From a bacterium (GTDB lineage: Bacteria > CAIWAD01), in contig JAUIFJ010000019.1 in the NCBI GenBank assembly GCA_030429345.1, positions 22,532 through 86,531 of the forward strand: a DNA stretch of 64,000 nucleotides, in the 5' to 3' direction. The translations under genes and the position numbers were made by a program. This document shows, in pieces, positions 16,565 to 25,078 of the stretch (positions are counted from its first letter, which is position 1; every line of letters starts with the position of its first letter). The notes beneath the pieces are model-generated. The model saw only the letters and a program-made list of their open reading frames with translations, had not been told where the DNA came from and searched no databases.

Positions 16565-19500
16565 CTATTTGAGCAAGAGCAGCTTGCTCACCGCGCTCTG
16601 CCCTTCCGGTGTGCGAGCGCGCAGGAAGTAGACTCCGCTGGCCAGCTCGGACCCGTCGATGCCCAGGCGATGGCGTCCGGCGGCGAGGCTTTCCCCCGCG
16701 AGGATCTGCAGCACCTTGCGCCCCTGCAGGTTGAAGAGGACCGCGGTGACACGCGTCTCCTGGGGCAGGTCCAGGTCCAGGTGCGTGCTCGCGTTGAAGG
16801 GATTGGGATAGGGTGCCGAGAGCGCGAAGGCTTCGGGCAACACGCCTTCCCGTGCGTCGATGCCGGTGCTCGCCCGCGTGATACGAATTTCGCCGATGAG
16901 CCCGTTGGCCGAATCCTCGGCTCGTACGACCACATCCAGCGGCCCCTGGTCCAGGATCACGAGCCGTGCCCTCTCGCCGGACTCGCCCTGCACACTTTCC
17001 ACCTGCAGGAGCGCAGGTTCCAGCGAGGTCCATTCGTATACGGGCGTCTGCAGGCCGAAGAGCGTTTCCGCGCGCAGGGTCGTAGCGAGACTGTCCGGCG
17101 CAAGCTCCAGCTGCACCTGGCCCGCCAGCGCATCGAAGCCGCGGTTGATGTAGACGCCTGGCGGCAGGCTCGAGAAGCCCTCGCTGCTGAAGGGCACCTG
17201 CAGGACATGCGGCACAGGATTCTCGAGAAGCGAGAGCGCCAGCTCGGCCTGTGGGTTGTTCCGGCTGGGACTCAGGTAGGCCAGGCGATAGAAGCTGTGG
17301 GCATAGTCCGCGATCTGCATCTGGATCCAGGCAAACATGGCGGGCAGCTCGGCGAAGTCGCCGTCGCTGAAGCCGGCCGATCCCAGTGCGGCCAGCACCT
17401 CCGTATCCGCCTCCTCGCCGACGGCGACGGTGAAAACCTGCCGTCCCTGAACGGCCGCCAGGGCCTGCTCGAAGCTGGCCGTTCCCTGCGTGTCCTCCCC
17501 GTCGCCCAGCAGCAGCAGCGAATGCTGGATCACGCCGCCGACCTCGTACTGGTCCTCCATCTGCTCGATCGCCTGGATCACGGCGCCGTAGAGGTTCGTG
17601 GTCGGCTCGCCCAGGGGAATCGCGACGATGGCGGCCAGCAGGGAGGTGCTGTCCGTGCTGTACTCGTGCCGCTGGATCACATCCTCGGCAAAGGTCCACA
17701 ACGCGATCTCCTGCTCGCCGAAGCGCGAGCGCACGGCGGTTCGCGCCGCTTCCTTGACCTGCTCCAGGTTGAGCCCGATGGAAAAGCTGTTGTCCAGCAT
17801 CAGCAGGGTGCGCTGGCGGAAGGGGAAAGATTCGGCGCGGCCGAACCAGGGCAGGGTCTCGCTGGGCGAGAGCGGGTTGCCGTTCTCCTCCGCCAGGAAC
17901 TGCTCCAGGCCTTGCAGGAAGGGAATGCCGCGGCCGGCGGCGTCGCTCACGCGGAAGAGCAGGTTGACGAAACACGGGTGCACGGTGTCCGCCTGCACCT
18001 CGTGCAGCACCAGGCCCGGGCCGGTCAGGGAGAACAGGCCGCTGCTGTCGGCGTATACGGGTTCCGCGAAGTCCGGCCGCAGGTGCAGGCGGTAGCCGGG
18101 ACCGGAGGGCAGCAGCCCGGGAAGCCAGGCCGCCTCTCCGGCAGAAGCCGGCACCTGCAGCACGGGTCCCAGATCGCTGCCGTTGTGTGACAGGCTCAGC
18201 ACCAGCTCGCCGGGCAGGGTGGTTTCCCAGATCACGGAATTCGGCTGGTCCCAGGAGAATTGGGCACCCGACGCGGGTTCCAACAAAGTGATCGGATTGA
18301 CAAGCTCGAAAAAGCCGGAACTATGGTCCTGGTATACGAAGCCCCCCGCTTCCACAATCGCTCGGACTCGAAATCCAGGCCCCAGGGGCAGCAGGGGCAC
18401 CTGCCAATCGAAGGCGCCATCGTTGGGCGTGAAGGGCGTGATCTCCTGGATCGGCGTGGTGACCTGCAACAGGTCGAGGGCGACATTCTCGCCAATGGTG
18501 GCGGTCCACGTGACCGCGACCGTGTCTCCCGGCTGCAGGGCGGCTCCGGACGCGGGCGTGTGGACCAGCACCGGGTTCGCAAGCGTGAATGCGGGGCCCT
18601 GTGATTCATAGGCGACACCTTCCCATTCCGTCCGCAGCCGGATGTGGGCCTGTCCACCCAGCGGGAGCGGTGGAATCGACCACACGATCGACGGCTCGCC
18701 CTCCCAGTCCGTATGGATCACATGATTGAGGCTGTCCGCGATCCACAGCTCCACGGTCGTGGGGCTGGCAACCGTCCGGTTCCAGCTGATCGTCAGATCC
18801 GTGCCGATGGCCTGCTGGCTGCCGGGCGTGGGCAGAACGAGCAAGAACGGCGGGGTTACCGTGAAGGATTGGCTGCTTTCAACCATGAACTCGATGTCCT
18901 CGATGACTGCACGAAGATGCAGTCGGCATGAACTTCCTGCAGGTAGCATGGGTACCTGCCATGCCAGCATTTCAACGCCTGCCGGAGCCAAGCCTAGACT
19001 TTGGTGGAATTCCCCTGCGACCCGGATCTCGACCTCCAACTGCGTCGGGATCGTTGTGCTCCAGGTCGCAATCTGCTGAGAGCCTGCAGTCAACTCCCCA
19101 CCTTCGTTGTGTGACTCAAGTGCAATTGGCGAGAGAACGTGGAGTACACCATTCGTCGATGCGTTGTAGACCGGGGGGTCCTGCATGTCGGAGACGACCA
19201 GGGTATACGGACCCGTTTCCATGACTGGAATCGGTAGTGTATATCTGGTAGGCTGCCCATTCGAGCTCTGCAGGTTCTCTGCCAGGACCACGGGTTCCGT
19301 TTGTCCATCGGCAACTAGAAGAACCTGCATCAGCGTCCCTCCTGGAGCGCACCATTCGACCTGCAAGGAGTCTCCCACCTGACAGGAAGCCCCCGGATCA
19401 GGCAAGAGGATTTCCAGGGGATTGGGGGCGTAGATTGCTCGCAGGCCCTGTAACTCAAAAGTGACAATGTCCGCAAAGGCATCCGCATTCAGGCGGCCGG

Positions 19501-20602
19501 TTGACATGGTATAGACCGACTGATTGTGCTCCTCACGCAGCCCATGAAACTGGTAGGTGCCGCCCAGATTCTCGTACCAGGCAATATCCGGGTAGTTAGG
19601 CATGCTGTGCGCATCATCCGTGATTCGGAGCACATCCAGATCCCCATCGGCATCGAAGTCTTCCAAAGCGCTGAAAGTGATGACCTCGCTTTCGAGGTCA
19701 TAGTATTCCTCGAGTGTCGTATACCAGAAAACCTGGTTTCCCGTATTCTGGAAGAGATAGATTCCCGTATATCCCGGGTCCCCGCTCCAGTGGGCATTGA
19801 CCAGGAAGTCCATATCCCCGTCCGGTTCCACGTCCCCGATATCCAAATCATCGTACAAGTCGGCAAACCATGTAGGGCTATCAATCGAAAGGGCGTTCCA
19901 CGAAGTACCCACGCCATCCAGATTGCGCAGAGTATACAGACTCTCTTCATTGTAATCCGAATCAACGAAGACGATATCGACATCCTCATCCCCATCGAGG
20001 TCTGCGGCCTTCATGTCTGCACTGCATGTATAGCTGGAGTAGTCGTAGACGGCATGATAGATCCAGTCCTCGCCGAAGTCCACGTTCTCGAACCATGCGA
20101 TCGTCCCCGTTCCATCGGATGACTGACAATCGGTGAAGGACTGGAACAGGATGTCCGGTAGATCGTCTCCGTTCATGTCCACGATAATCGGGCAGCAGAC
20201 GGCATAGTGAGGAATCGGAACATTCAGGGGCTCTGCACTGAATTCCCCAGCTTCGTCCAACAGGTTGCGCAGCCAATAGATTCCGTCCGACCAATTCTCA
20301 TGGATCACCAGGTCCGGCATCCCGTCTCCGTCCAGATCCCCTACGGATCCCCGTCCACCTCCGATCGGGTTCGTGATCGTGTTTGTGTTCCAAACACCTT
20401 CACCATTGTTCTCGATCCAGTGGATGCTGTCCTGTGCAAAAATGACCACATCGTGCAAGCCATCTTGATCCAGATCAGAGATCTCAGCTTCCTTCGGGTT
20501 TTGCACCGTTGCGATGATTTCGGATTCCCAGGTATACGGCCATTGGGCCTGGCAAATGGCAGTGAGGAGCAGGCAGATAAAAACACTTGTCACGGGAGTC
20601 AT
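16565..20602 (-). CDS. Secreted FG-GAP / Ig-like / VWA multidomain protein with sorting domain
   Basis: This 1345-residue protein has a signal peptide (MTPVTSVFICLLLTAICQAQ). Residues ~20-390 are FG-GAP/VCBS-like repeats with calcium-loop motifs (DLDQDGLHDVV, DLDGDGMPDLV, DFDADGDLDVL). Five Ig-like units follow from about residues 404, 500, 589, 680 and 774, each with a G-D/T-x4-W core. A von Willebrand A domain lies at about 920-1080 (LLMLDNSFSIG, with an intact D-x-S-x-S). A FlgD-like sorting domain starts near 1259 (PYPNPFNAS, SGVYFL, final KLLLLK). The architecture suggests a calcium-dependent surface adhesin. It interrupts the cluster of small barrel paralogues. Confidence 0.88.
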   Translation of the reverse strand: MTPVTSVFICLLLTAICQAQWPYTWESEIIATVQNPKEAEISDLDQDGLHDVVIFAQDSIHWIENNGEGVWNTNTITNPIGGGRGSVGDLDGDGMPDLVIHENWSDGIYWLRNLLDEAGEFSAEPLNVPIPHYAVCCPIIVDMNGDDLPDILFQSFTDCQSSDGTGTIAWFENVDFGEDWIYHAVYDYSSYTCSADMKAADLDGDEDVDIVFVDSDYNEESLYTLRNLDGVGTSWNALSIDSPTWFADLYDDLDIGDVEPDGDMDFLVNAHWSGDPGYTGIYLFQNTGNQVFWYTTLEEYYDLESEVITFSALEDFDADGDLDVLRITDDAHSMPNYPDIAWYENLGGTYQFHGLREEHNQSVYTMSTGRLNADAFADIVTFELQGLRAIYAPNPLEILLPDPGASCQVGDSLQVEWCAPGGTLMQVLLVADGQTEPVVLAENLQSSNGQPTRYTLPIPVMETGPYTLVVSDMQDPPVYNASTNGVLHVLSPIALESHNEGGELTAGSQQIATWSTTIPTQLEVEIRVAGEFHQSLGLAPAGVEMLAWQVPMLPAGSSCRLHLRAVIEDIEFMVESSQSFTVTPPFLLVLPTPGSQQAIGTDLTISWNRTVASPTTVELWIADSLNHVIHTDWEGEPSIVWSIPPLPLGGQAHIRLRTEWEGVAYESQGPAFTLANPVLVHTPASGAALQPGDTVAVTWTATIGENVALDLLQVTTPIQEITPFTPNDGAFDWQVPLLPLGPGFRVRAIVEAGGFVYQDHSSGFFELVNPITLLEPASGAQFSWDQPNSVIWETTLPGELVLSLSHNGSDLGPVLQVPASAGEAAWLPGLLPSGPGYRLHLRPDFAEPVYADSSGLFSLTGPGLVLHEVQADTVHPCFVNLLFRVSDAAGRGIPFLQGLEQFLAEENGNPLSPSETLPWFGRAESFPFRQRTLLMLDNSFSIGLNLEQVKEAARTAVRSRFGEQEIALWTFAEDVIQRHEYSTDSTSLLAAIVAIPLGEPTTNLYGAVIQAIEQMEDQYEVGGVIQHSLLLLGDGEDTQGTASFEQALAAVQGRQVFTVAVGEEADTEVLAALGSAGFSDGDFAELPAMFAWIQMQIADYAHSFYRLAYLSPSRNNPQAELALSLLENPVPHVLQVPFSSEGFSSLPPGVYINRGFDALAGQVQLELAPDSLATTLRAETLFGLQTPVYEWTSLEPALLQVESVQGESGERARLVILDQGPLDVVVRAEDSANGLIGEIRITRASTGIDAREGVLPEAFALSAPYPNPFNASTHLDLDLPQETRVTAVLFNLQGRKVLQILAGESLAAGRHRLGIDGSELASGVYFLRARTPEGQSAVSKLLLLK

Positions 20603-20872
20603 TGGTTACCCTCCGGGATTGGAGTACCATAAACATTCGCCAATGTAGATCATCCCGAACTGAGTAGCCTCCCCTTTTGAGAGGGCGGGATCCGCCAGCA
20701 GGAATGAAGGATCCTCGAAGCGAAAGCCACTCCAGCCGTGCCTGCGGAGAATGACCCTGAACGACCCATTCGAAGTGATTCTGCGACTTGAAAATCGAAC
20801 ACGGTGATGCAGACTGGCATGAGAGCCTGGAATGGGAGAAGGGAGTGGCTGCTTCAGGAATACCGAAAGCAG

Positions 20873-21415
20873 TTAGAAGGGCACACCTACACCGGCCCGA
20901 AGCATTAGGCCACCAGGCCTGACCTTTCTGCCGTAGAGCCTGATTTCTTGCGCCATGCTGTAGCGCACACAGGCGTTCAGCAGCAGCCCGGACAGCGGCT
21001 GTAGATGCAGGCCGGCCTCGCACCACACTCCCGGTGCAGAGCCACGGTCCTTCCCGGCGCTTCTACGGGAGGAAGGCCCCTGCCAGGCGAAGATGAGAAC
21101 TCCGCCACCCGCCAGATAGAAGCTGCCGCTTGTGTCCTGATCGAGGGGTGCGTAGGCTCCAATGGCCACTTCCCGCGAGGAAGCCTTGTATCCGTCGTCG
21201 TAGGAGCTCAACAGCACTTGCAGCATCACGCCGATGGAAGCCGGCTCTTTTCTCGAATGAATGGAAACCCCGAGCATCCGCTGGGCATTCGTGGGACCCC
21301 ACCCGTGCTTGTCGAGGCGTTTCGTGCCATATTGAAAAAGAACCCCGTTGTCGGCCTGTAACACGCTCCATGGCAGAGCGCAAGCCACCAGGCAACACAG
21401 CAGCCACCGCAGCAT
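20873..21415 (-). CDS. Small outer-membrane-type beta-barrel protein, paralogue 2
   Basis: This 180-residue protein has a signal peptide (MLRWLLCCLVACALPWSVLQA) and then the family opening LFQYGTKRLDKHGWGP. Later segments match the paralogues (REVAIGAYAPL, LNACVRYSMAQ, GLMLRAGVGVPF). The reading frame is open far upstream, but ATG 21415 has GAGGAGGAAGG just before it and yields the signal peptide, so I chose it. The function is unknown; an outer-membrane barrel is the likeliest structure. Confidence 0.7.
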   Translation of the reverse strand: MLRWLLCCLVACALPWSVLQADNGVLFQYGTKRLDKHGWGPTNAQRMLGVSIHSRKEPASIGVMLQVLLSSYDDGYKASSREVAIGAYAPLDQDTSGSFYLAGGGVLIFAWQGPSSRRSAGKDRGSAPGVWCEAGLHLQPLSGLLLNACVRYSMAQEIRLYGRKVRPGGLMLRAGVGVPF

Positions 21416-21495
21416 GTCCTTCCTCCTCGCGAGTCCTGAATTCCGTCTGAAGCTTGCCGGAGTCCCGCTGTATACGCTCCGGTACTGGAAGATAT

Positions 21496-22083
21496 CTACT
21501 CCCATAGAAACCCCACTCCCGCCTTCAGGACCCACCCACCGGCATCGCCGTGCCAGTCCAGGATCTCGACCCGCGCCCGGCTCCAGTGCAGGCTGCCGCT
21601 GAAGAGAAAGGGTCCGGGCAGGCCCAGGTCGCAGCCCAGTTCCAGCCAGGGGCCGAGGCCGCTGCCGGGACGAGTCTGGTTGCGGCCATGCGAACGGTCT
21701 TCCTGCGTTTCGGCAAGCAGCAGGGCCAGGCCGACGGAGGCGTAGAGTTCTGCCGGCCCCTGTCGCAGGAAGGGCCACCAGGCGCCGATGGCCCATTCGC
21801 TGGTCTTTTCCGTCCAGCCGTCCCGTGTGCGGGATGCATTGCGGATCCAGGAGACCTGGATGCCGGCGGGGTCGCCCTCGCCCCTGGCGTGCAGCGAGAG
21901 GCATTGAGCCCCCTGCCAGGAATCCCGCCAGTCCGAAGAGCTCATCCGCTTCCCGCCCCACTCGAAGAGCACGGCCGCCGGGGCCTTCGCGGCGTGGATC
22001 ACGGAAGGCGCAAGGGCGGGAAGCAGGAGGGCAAGGGCAAGCAGGAAGTGTCTCACAGCCTTCCCCTGGAGATCCACACGCAT
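21496..22083 (-). CDS. Small outer-membrane-type beta-barrel protein, paralogue 3
   Basis: This 195-residue paralogue has hydrophobic export sequence VRHFLLALALLLPALAPS and family pattern VLFEWGGKRMSSSDW. Conserved features continue with EWAIGAWWPF and a last strand GWVLKAGVGFLWE. A GTG at 22056, preceded by GGGGAAGG, may be the true start and would remove the first nine residues. The gene begins 21 bp after the stop of paralogue 4, so the two are probably co-transcribed. Confidence 0.68.
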   Translation of the reverse strand: MRVDLQGKAVRHFLLALALLLPALAPSVIHAAKAPAAVLFEWGGKRMSSSDWRDSWQGAQCLSLHARGEGDPAGIQVSWIRNASRTRDGWTEKTSEWAIGAWWPFLRQGPAELYASVGLALLLAETQEDRSHGRNQTRPGSGLGPWLELGCDLGLPGPFLFSGSLHWSRARVEILDWHGDAGGWVLKAGVGFLWE

Positions 22084-22104
22084 TCCAACGGCAATCGTAT
22101 CACA

Positions 22105-22659
22105 TCAGATCCTCAGGCCAAGGGCCAGGTAGAAGGCAAGGCCGCCGGCTTCGACCTCCATGTCCTCGAAGTCCACTTTCGCCTTACTGTAGCGGACACC
22201 GAGTCCGACTTCCAGCCGTTCGCCTATGTCATGGCTGGAAGCCAGTTCGGCCCAATAGCCCAGTGCAGCGTCACTGGCTCCTCCGGAGGAGTTGCCGATT
22301 TGAACGGCCAGATCCGCTTCGACGCGTGCCAGGCCCAACGCGAAGACCAGCAGGGACTGCTCCGTGATCACCCAGGGCCATGCCGGCCCCAGGGCCAGCT
22401 CCCGGGTCTCGCCGTGTACGCGGTACCCGTTCAATGACTCCTTGTCGCTGTTGAAGAGCACCTGGACCTGAACTCCGAGTCCCGCTCCCGCAGGCAGATG
22501 CAGGAGACTGAATCCGATGGCCTCCTGCTGATCGACTGGAAACCAGTGCTTCCGTTCAAGGGTCTGTTTTCCCAGGCGGAACTGCAGGGTCGTCTGTGCC
22601 AGCAGGGGAGCAAGCGGAAGGAGCAGGTACAGAACGGCCAACTGGAATGGGCGCAGCAT
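22105..22659 (-). CDS. Small outer-membrane-type beta-barrel protein, paralogue 4
   Basis: This 184-residue protein opens with signal peptide MLRPFQLAVLYLLLPLAPLLAQ, then the family pattern LQFRLGKQTLERKHWFPVD. The closing part is very close to paralogue 5: GVRYSKAKVDFEDMEVEAGG versus a matching LRYSKATVELFDTDGEAGG. The ATG at 22659 has AAGGA nine bases upstream and gives a clean signal peptide, so I preferred it to earlier starts. The function is unknown. Confidence 0.72.
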   Translation of the reverse strand: MLRPFQLAVLYLLLPLAPLLAQTTLQFRLGKQTLERKHWFPVDQQEAIGFSLLHLPAGAGLGVQVQVLFNSDKESLNGYRVHGETRELALGPAWPWVITEQSLLVFALGLARVEADLAVQIGNSSGGASDAALGYWAELASSHDIGERLEVGLGVRYSKAKVDFEDMEVEAGGLAFYLALGLRI

Positions 22660-22810
22660 ACTGGATTCCTTGCCGAAATGGAGATTTCGTCGCGAACGTG
22701 AACTGTCGTTCAAACTGGAGATCGGGGCAGCCATGCCGGTTGATTTTCATCAAGGAGAAGCCGGGCGGGGCGAGTGATTCGTCCGGGGGATCCAGGGGCA
22801 GGCAAGAGAA

Positions 22811-22850
22811 CCCGGCCGGCCTGTATTACACAGAGGACAGGCCGGCCGGG
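22811..22850 (-). terminator. Hairpin after barrel paralogue 5
   Basis: On the minus strand, CCCGGCCGGCCTGT and ACAGGCCGGCCGGG form a 14-bp stem (22837-22850 with 22811-22824) nine bases past the stop at 22859. It is followed by TTCTCTT. This is a strong candidate terminator separating paralogue 5 from paralogue 4. Confidence 0.7.
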
Positions 22851-22858
22851 CATGGCAT

Positions 22859-23413
22859 TCAGAAACCGTAGCCCAGGCCGGCCTTGAACATCAGGCCGCC
22901 GGCCTCTCCGTCCGTGTCGAAGAGCTCCACCGTGGCCTTGCTGTATCTCAGGCTGGCGTTGAGGGTCAGATGCTCGCCCAGCTTGAAGTTGCCGCCGCCT
23001 TCGGCCCAGAAGCCGGTCGCCGAATCATCGTCCTTGATCACGGCGAATCCGTTGGCACCTTCCAGCGTTGCCGCCACGAAGGCCAGGCCGCCTGCGCCGT
23101 ACCATTCGGCCGAGGACGAAGAGCTGATGGGGATGTAGGCGCCCAGGGCCAGTTCCCCCGTCGAGCCGGTCACATCCACTCCCATCAGTTCGTCTTCCTT
23201 GGCGCTGACCAGGTACTGGGCGATGAAGCCGACAGAGCTTTGCTCGCCGATGGCGTGGAAGGCAAAGCCGAAGAGGCCCTGGCTTTCCAGGGGTTCCCAG
23301 TCATCCTTGTTCAGCGATTTCTGGCCCAGTTGCACCTGAATGCATCCCGCGGCATGGGCCTGCTGAAGCCCGAAGGCGCAGAGCAGCGCTCCGGCGATCA
23401 CCAATGTTCTCAT
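22859..23413 (-). CDS. Small outer-membrane-type beta-barrel protein, paralogue 5
   Basis: This 184-residue protein has a signal peptide (MRTLVIAGALLCAFGLQQAHA). The family pattern is clear: IQVQLGQKSLNKDDWEPLES. A barrel-like end follows (GGLMFKAGLGYGF). The start has GGGAGG five bases upstream. It is the only paralogue with an elaborate leader: an FNR-type inverted repeat, two hairpins and a T tract lie between 23423 and 23504. Regulation by oxygen or redox state is therefore plausible, by inference. The function of the barrel is unknown. Confidence 0.75.
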   Translation of the reverse strand: MRTLVIAGALLCAFGLQQAHAAGCIQVQLGQKSLNKDDWEPLESQGLFGFAFHAIGEQSSVGFIAQYLVSAKEDELMGVDVTGSTGELALGAYIPISSSSSAEWYGAGGLAFVAATLEGANGFAVIKDDDSATGFWAEGGGNFKLGEHLTLNASLRYSKATVELFDTDGEAGGLMFKAGLGYGF

Positions 23414-23422
23414 CCATACCTC

Positions 23423-23460
23423 CCAAAAGAAAAAGGACCAGCACCCACGTGCTGATCCTT
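23423..23460 (-). terminator. Terminator-like hairpin in the leader of barrel paralogue 5
   Basis: On the minus strand AAGGATCAGCAC and GTGCTGGTCCTT pair around GTGG and are followed directly by TTTCTTTT, then the ribosome site GGGAGG. A second hairpin (AAAGTGA / TCACTTT, 23463-23484) lies just upstream. A stem plus T tract between promoter region and start codon suggests attenuation, or a short leader RNA. Confidence 0.5.
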
Positions 23461-23490
23461 TAAAAGTGACGGTTTGTTCACTTTCAGGAA

Positions 23491-23504
23491 TTGACCCTTG
23501 TCAA
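23491..23504. promoter_or_regulatory. FNR/FixK-type inverted repeat TTGAC-N4-GTCAA
   Basis: TTGACCCTTGTCAA is a perfect match to the Crp/Fnr-family half-site arrangement (TTGAY-N4-RTCAA). It lies about 78 bp upstream of the start of barrel paralogue 5. Family knowledge supports FNR-like proteins binding such sites; no such regulator is in the window. Confidence 0.5.
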
Positions 23505-23619
23505 ATACTGACACAGGATCCCAGAGGAAATCACCCGCTCCCGTGGCGAAACCGGCAAGAACACATTCCGAACGACTCATCGGCATCGGCTCATGGCCGA
23601 AGGATCGAGGCGGAAGCCT

Positions 23620-24828
23620 TCATATTAGCTGGCTGAGGAAAGTGCGCGCGGGAACGATGCGGGGGCGATCCAAGGCAAGGCAATCGGCCTCCAGGTAGTC
23701 CAGGTCGAAGGCCGCCTGGAATGCCTTGACAGAGCCGATCTGTTTGGAGAAGTACTCCAGGTGCGGACTGAGCGCCGCCTTCCCGGAAAGCTTGACTTCC
23801 ACCATGAACCAGGCCTCGCCGTCCCGTGATACAAGGAAGTCCACTTCGCGGCCTTCCTTGTCCCGCAGGTAATGCAGTGCGAAGTCGCCTTCTCCGCTGT
23901 CCGTCCAGTAGTGGCAGAACTTGAGCAGCGCCGAGGCGACCAGGTTTTCCGCCCTTGCACCCTCGTCCTGTACCTGGGACCAGTCCCACAGGTAGTACTT
24001 CGGCTCCTTGCGCAAGGCGCGTCTCACATTCCTGTGCCAGGGCCGGACCGTGAAGACCGTGAAGAGCTTCTCAAGCACGTCGCACCAGCGGCGGACACTG
24101 TCCACGGATGCGCGCAGATCGCGGGCCATGCCGCTGTAGTTGCAGGAAGCGCCGACCTGGGCACGCAGCAGGTTCGCCAGCACTTCCACCTGGCTCAGGT
24201 CGCGCACCTGGGTCAGGTCTCGCAGATCTTCCCGCAGCAGCTGCATGCGCCGTGTACGGCTCCAGTTGTTCCAGAAGCGGGTGTCCTGCTTGAGGAAGGG
24301 TTCCGGAAATCCCCCGAAGCGCAACAGGGCCGGCAGGAGATCGGCATCTCCTTGAATCGGTTCCTGCACCAGCGAGGTTGCCGTTGTGCTACGCAAGCAC
24401 TCGGCAAGAGAAAGGGGATGCATGCGTCGGGCAAAATACCGGCCGACCAGGCTGTCTCCAGCGGAAGGATAGAGGTCCAGCCGCGCGCTACCCGTCACCA
24501 GGATCTTCAGCTCCCTTTCGTGCAGATCAAAGAGCCCTTTGAGAAGGTCCTTCCACTGGCTGTGCTTGTGCAACTCATCCAGCGCCAGATACCTTTCGCC
24601 AGCTGGCAGTCGATCCAGCCCCAGGCGCTGAACCAGCTTCGAGGGATCTGCGAGCAGGAGCTCGCGATCCGAAGGTGCGTCCCAATTCAAATAGAGGGTC
24701 CGCTCTGCCTCCTGCACCCATCTCCTGGCCAGAGTGGTTTTGCCTACCTGACGAGGTCCGGAAAGGAAGAGCATTTGACGAAAATTGTCAAAATGCTGAT
24801 GAACTGACTGTAAATATTGTCTTTCCAT
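23620..24828 (-). CDS. AAA ATPase with C-terminal DUF4143 domain
   Basis: This protein of about 402 residues belongs to the widespread ATPase/DUF4143 family, whose role is unknown. The N-terminal ATPase has Walker A GPRQVGKTT (lysine 30) and Walker B LALDELHK near residue 80. A conserved ILVTGSARLDLYPSAGDSLVGRY block follows. The C-terminal DUF4143 segment has a nuclease-like strand pattern (EVDFLVSRDGEAWFMVEVKLS). I chose ATG 24828 because the preceding 18 codons lie inside a 63-bp palindrome; no good ribosome site is visible for either start. Stand-alone, not in an operon. Confidence 0.85.
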   Translation of the reverse strand: MERQYLQSVHQHFDNFRQMLFLSGPRQVGKTTLARRWVQEAERTLYLNWDAPSDRELLLADPSKLVQRLGLDRLPAGERYLALDELHKHSQWKDLLKGLFDLHERELKILVTGSARLDLYPSAGDSLVGRYFARRMHPLSLAECLRSTTATSLVQEPIQGDADLLPALLRFGGFPEPFLKQDTRFWNNWSRTRRMQLLREDLRDLTQVRDLSQVEVLANLLRAQVGASCNYSGMARDLRASVDSVRRWCDVLEKLFTVFTVRPWHRNVRRALRKEPKYYLWDWSQVQDEGARAENLVASALLKFCHYWTDSGEGDFALHYLRDKEGREVDFLVSRDGEAWFMVEVKLSGKAALSPHLEYFSKQIGSVKAFQAAFDLDYLEADCLALDRPRIVPARTFLSQLI

Positions 24829-24830
24829 AT

Positions 24831-24893
24831 GACCATTTTCTTGCCGATCGTAAATTGGTCGCGACCATCTTACGATAGGCATGGTAAATGGTC
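24831..24893. promoter_or_regulatory. 63-bp near-perfect palindrome at the start of the DUF4143 gene
   Basis: The outer arms GACCATTT and AAATGGTC (24831-24838, 24886-24893), inner arms ATCGTAA/TTACGAT, and central TGGTCGCGACCA (24856-24867) share one centre near 24861/24862, with a few unpaired bases. It begins two bases upstream of the ATG at 24828. It could be an autoregulatory operator, a target of the ATPase, or an mRNA hairpin hiding the start. Confidence 0.65.
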
Positions 24894-24994
24894 AAGGAAA
24901 TCGATTGCTCGACAGCACTTGCTGCAACCCTCGATCCACGCTGGACCTGTGACTTCAAGGCGCGGCTTTCGGGTGATTTCATCTAGAATTCAAA

Positions 24995-25019
24995 CGGCCC
25001 GGAAACCTCTTCCGGGCCG
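24995..25019 (-). terminator. clpB terminator
   Basis: On the minus strand a 10-bp stem CGGCCCGGAA / TTCCGGGCCG with a five-base loop lies 59 bases past the clpB stop. It is followed by TTTGAATT. This is a good match for a rho-independent terminator. Confidence 0.75.
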
Positions 25020-25078
25020 CTTTCCGCGAAGCCTTCCAGTTGCCCTTCGCGTCTGCAGTCGATTCAGCTTAGGGTCTG

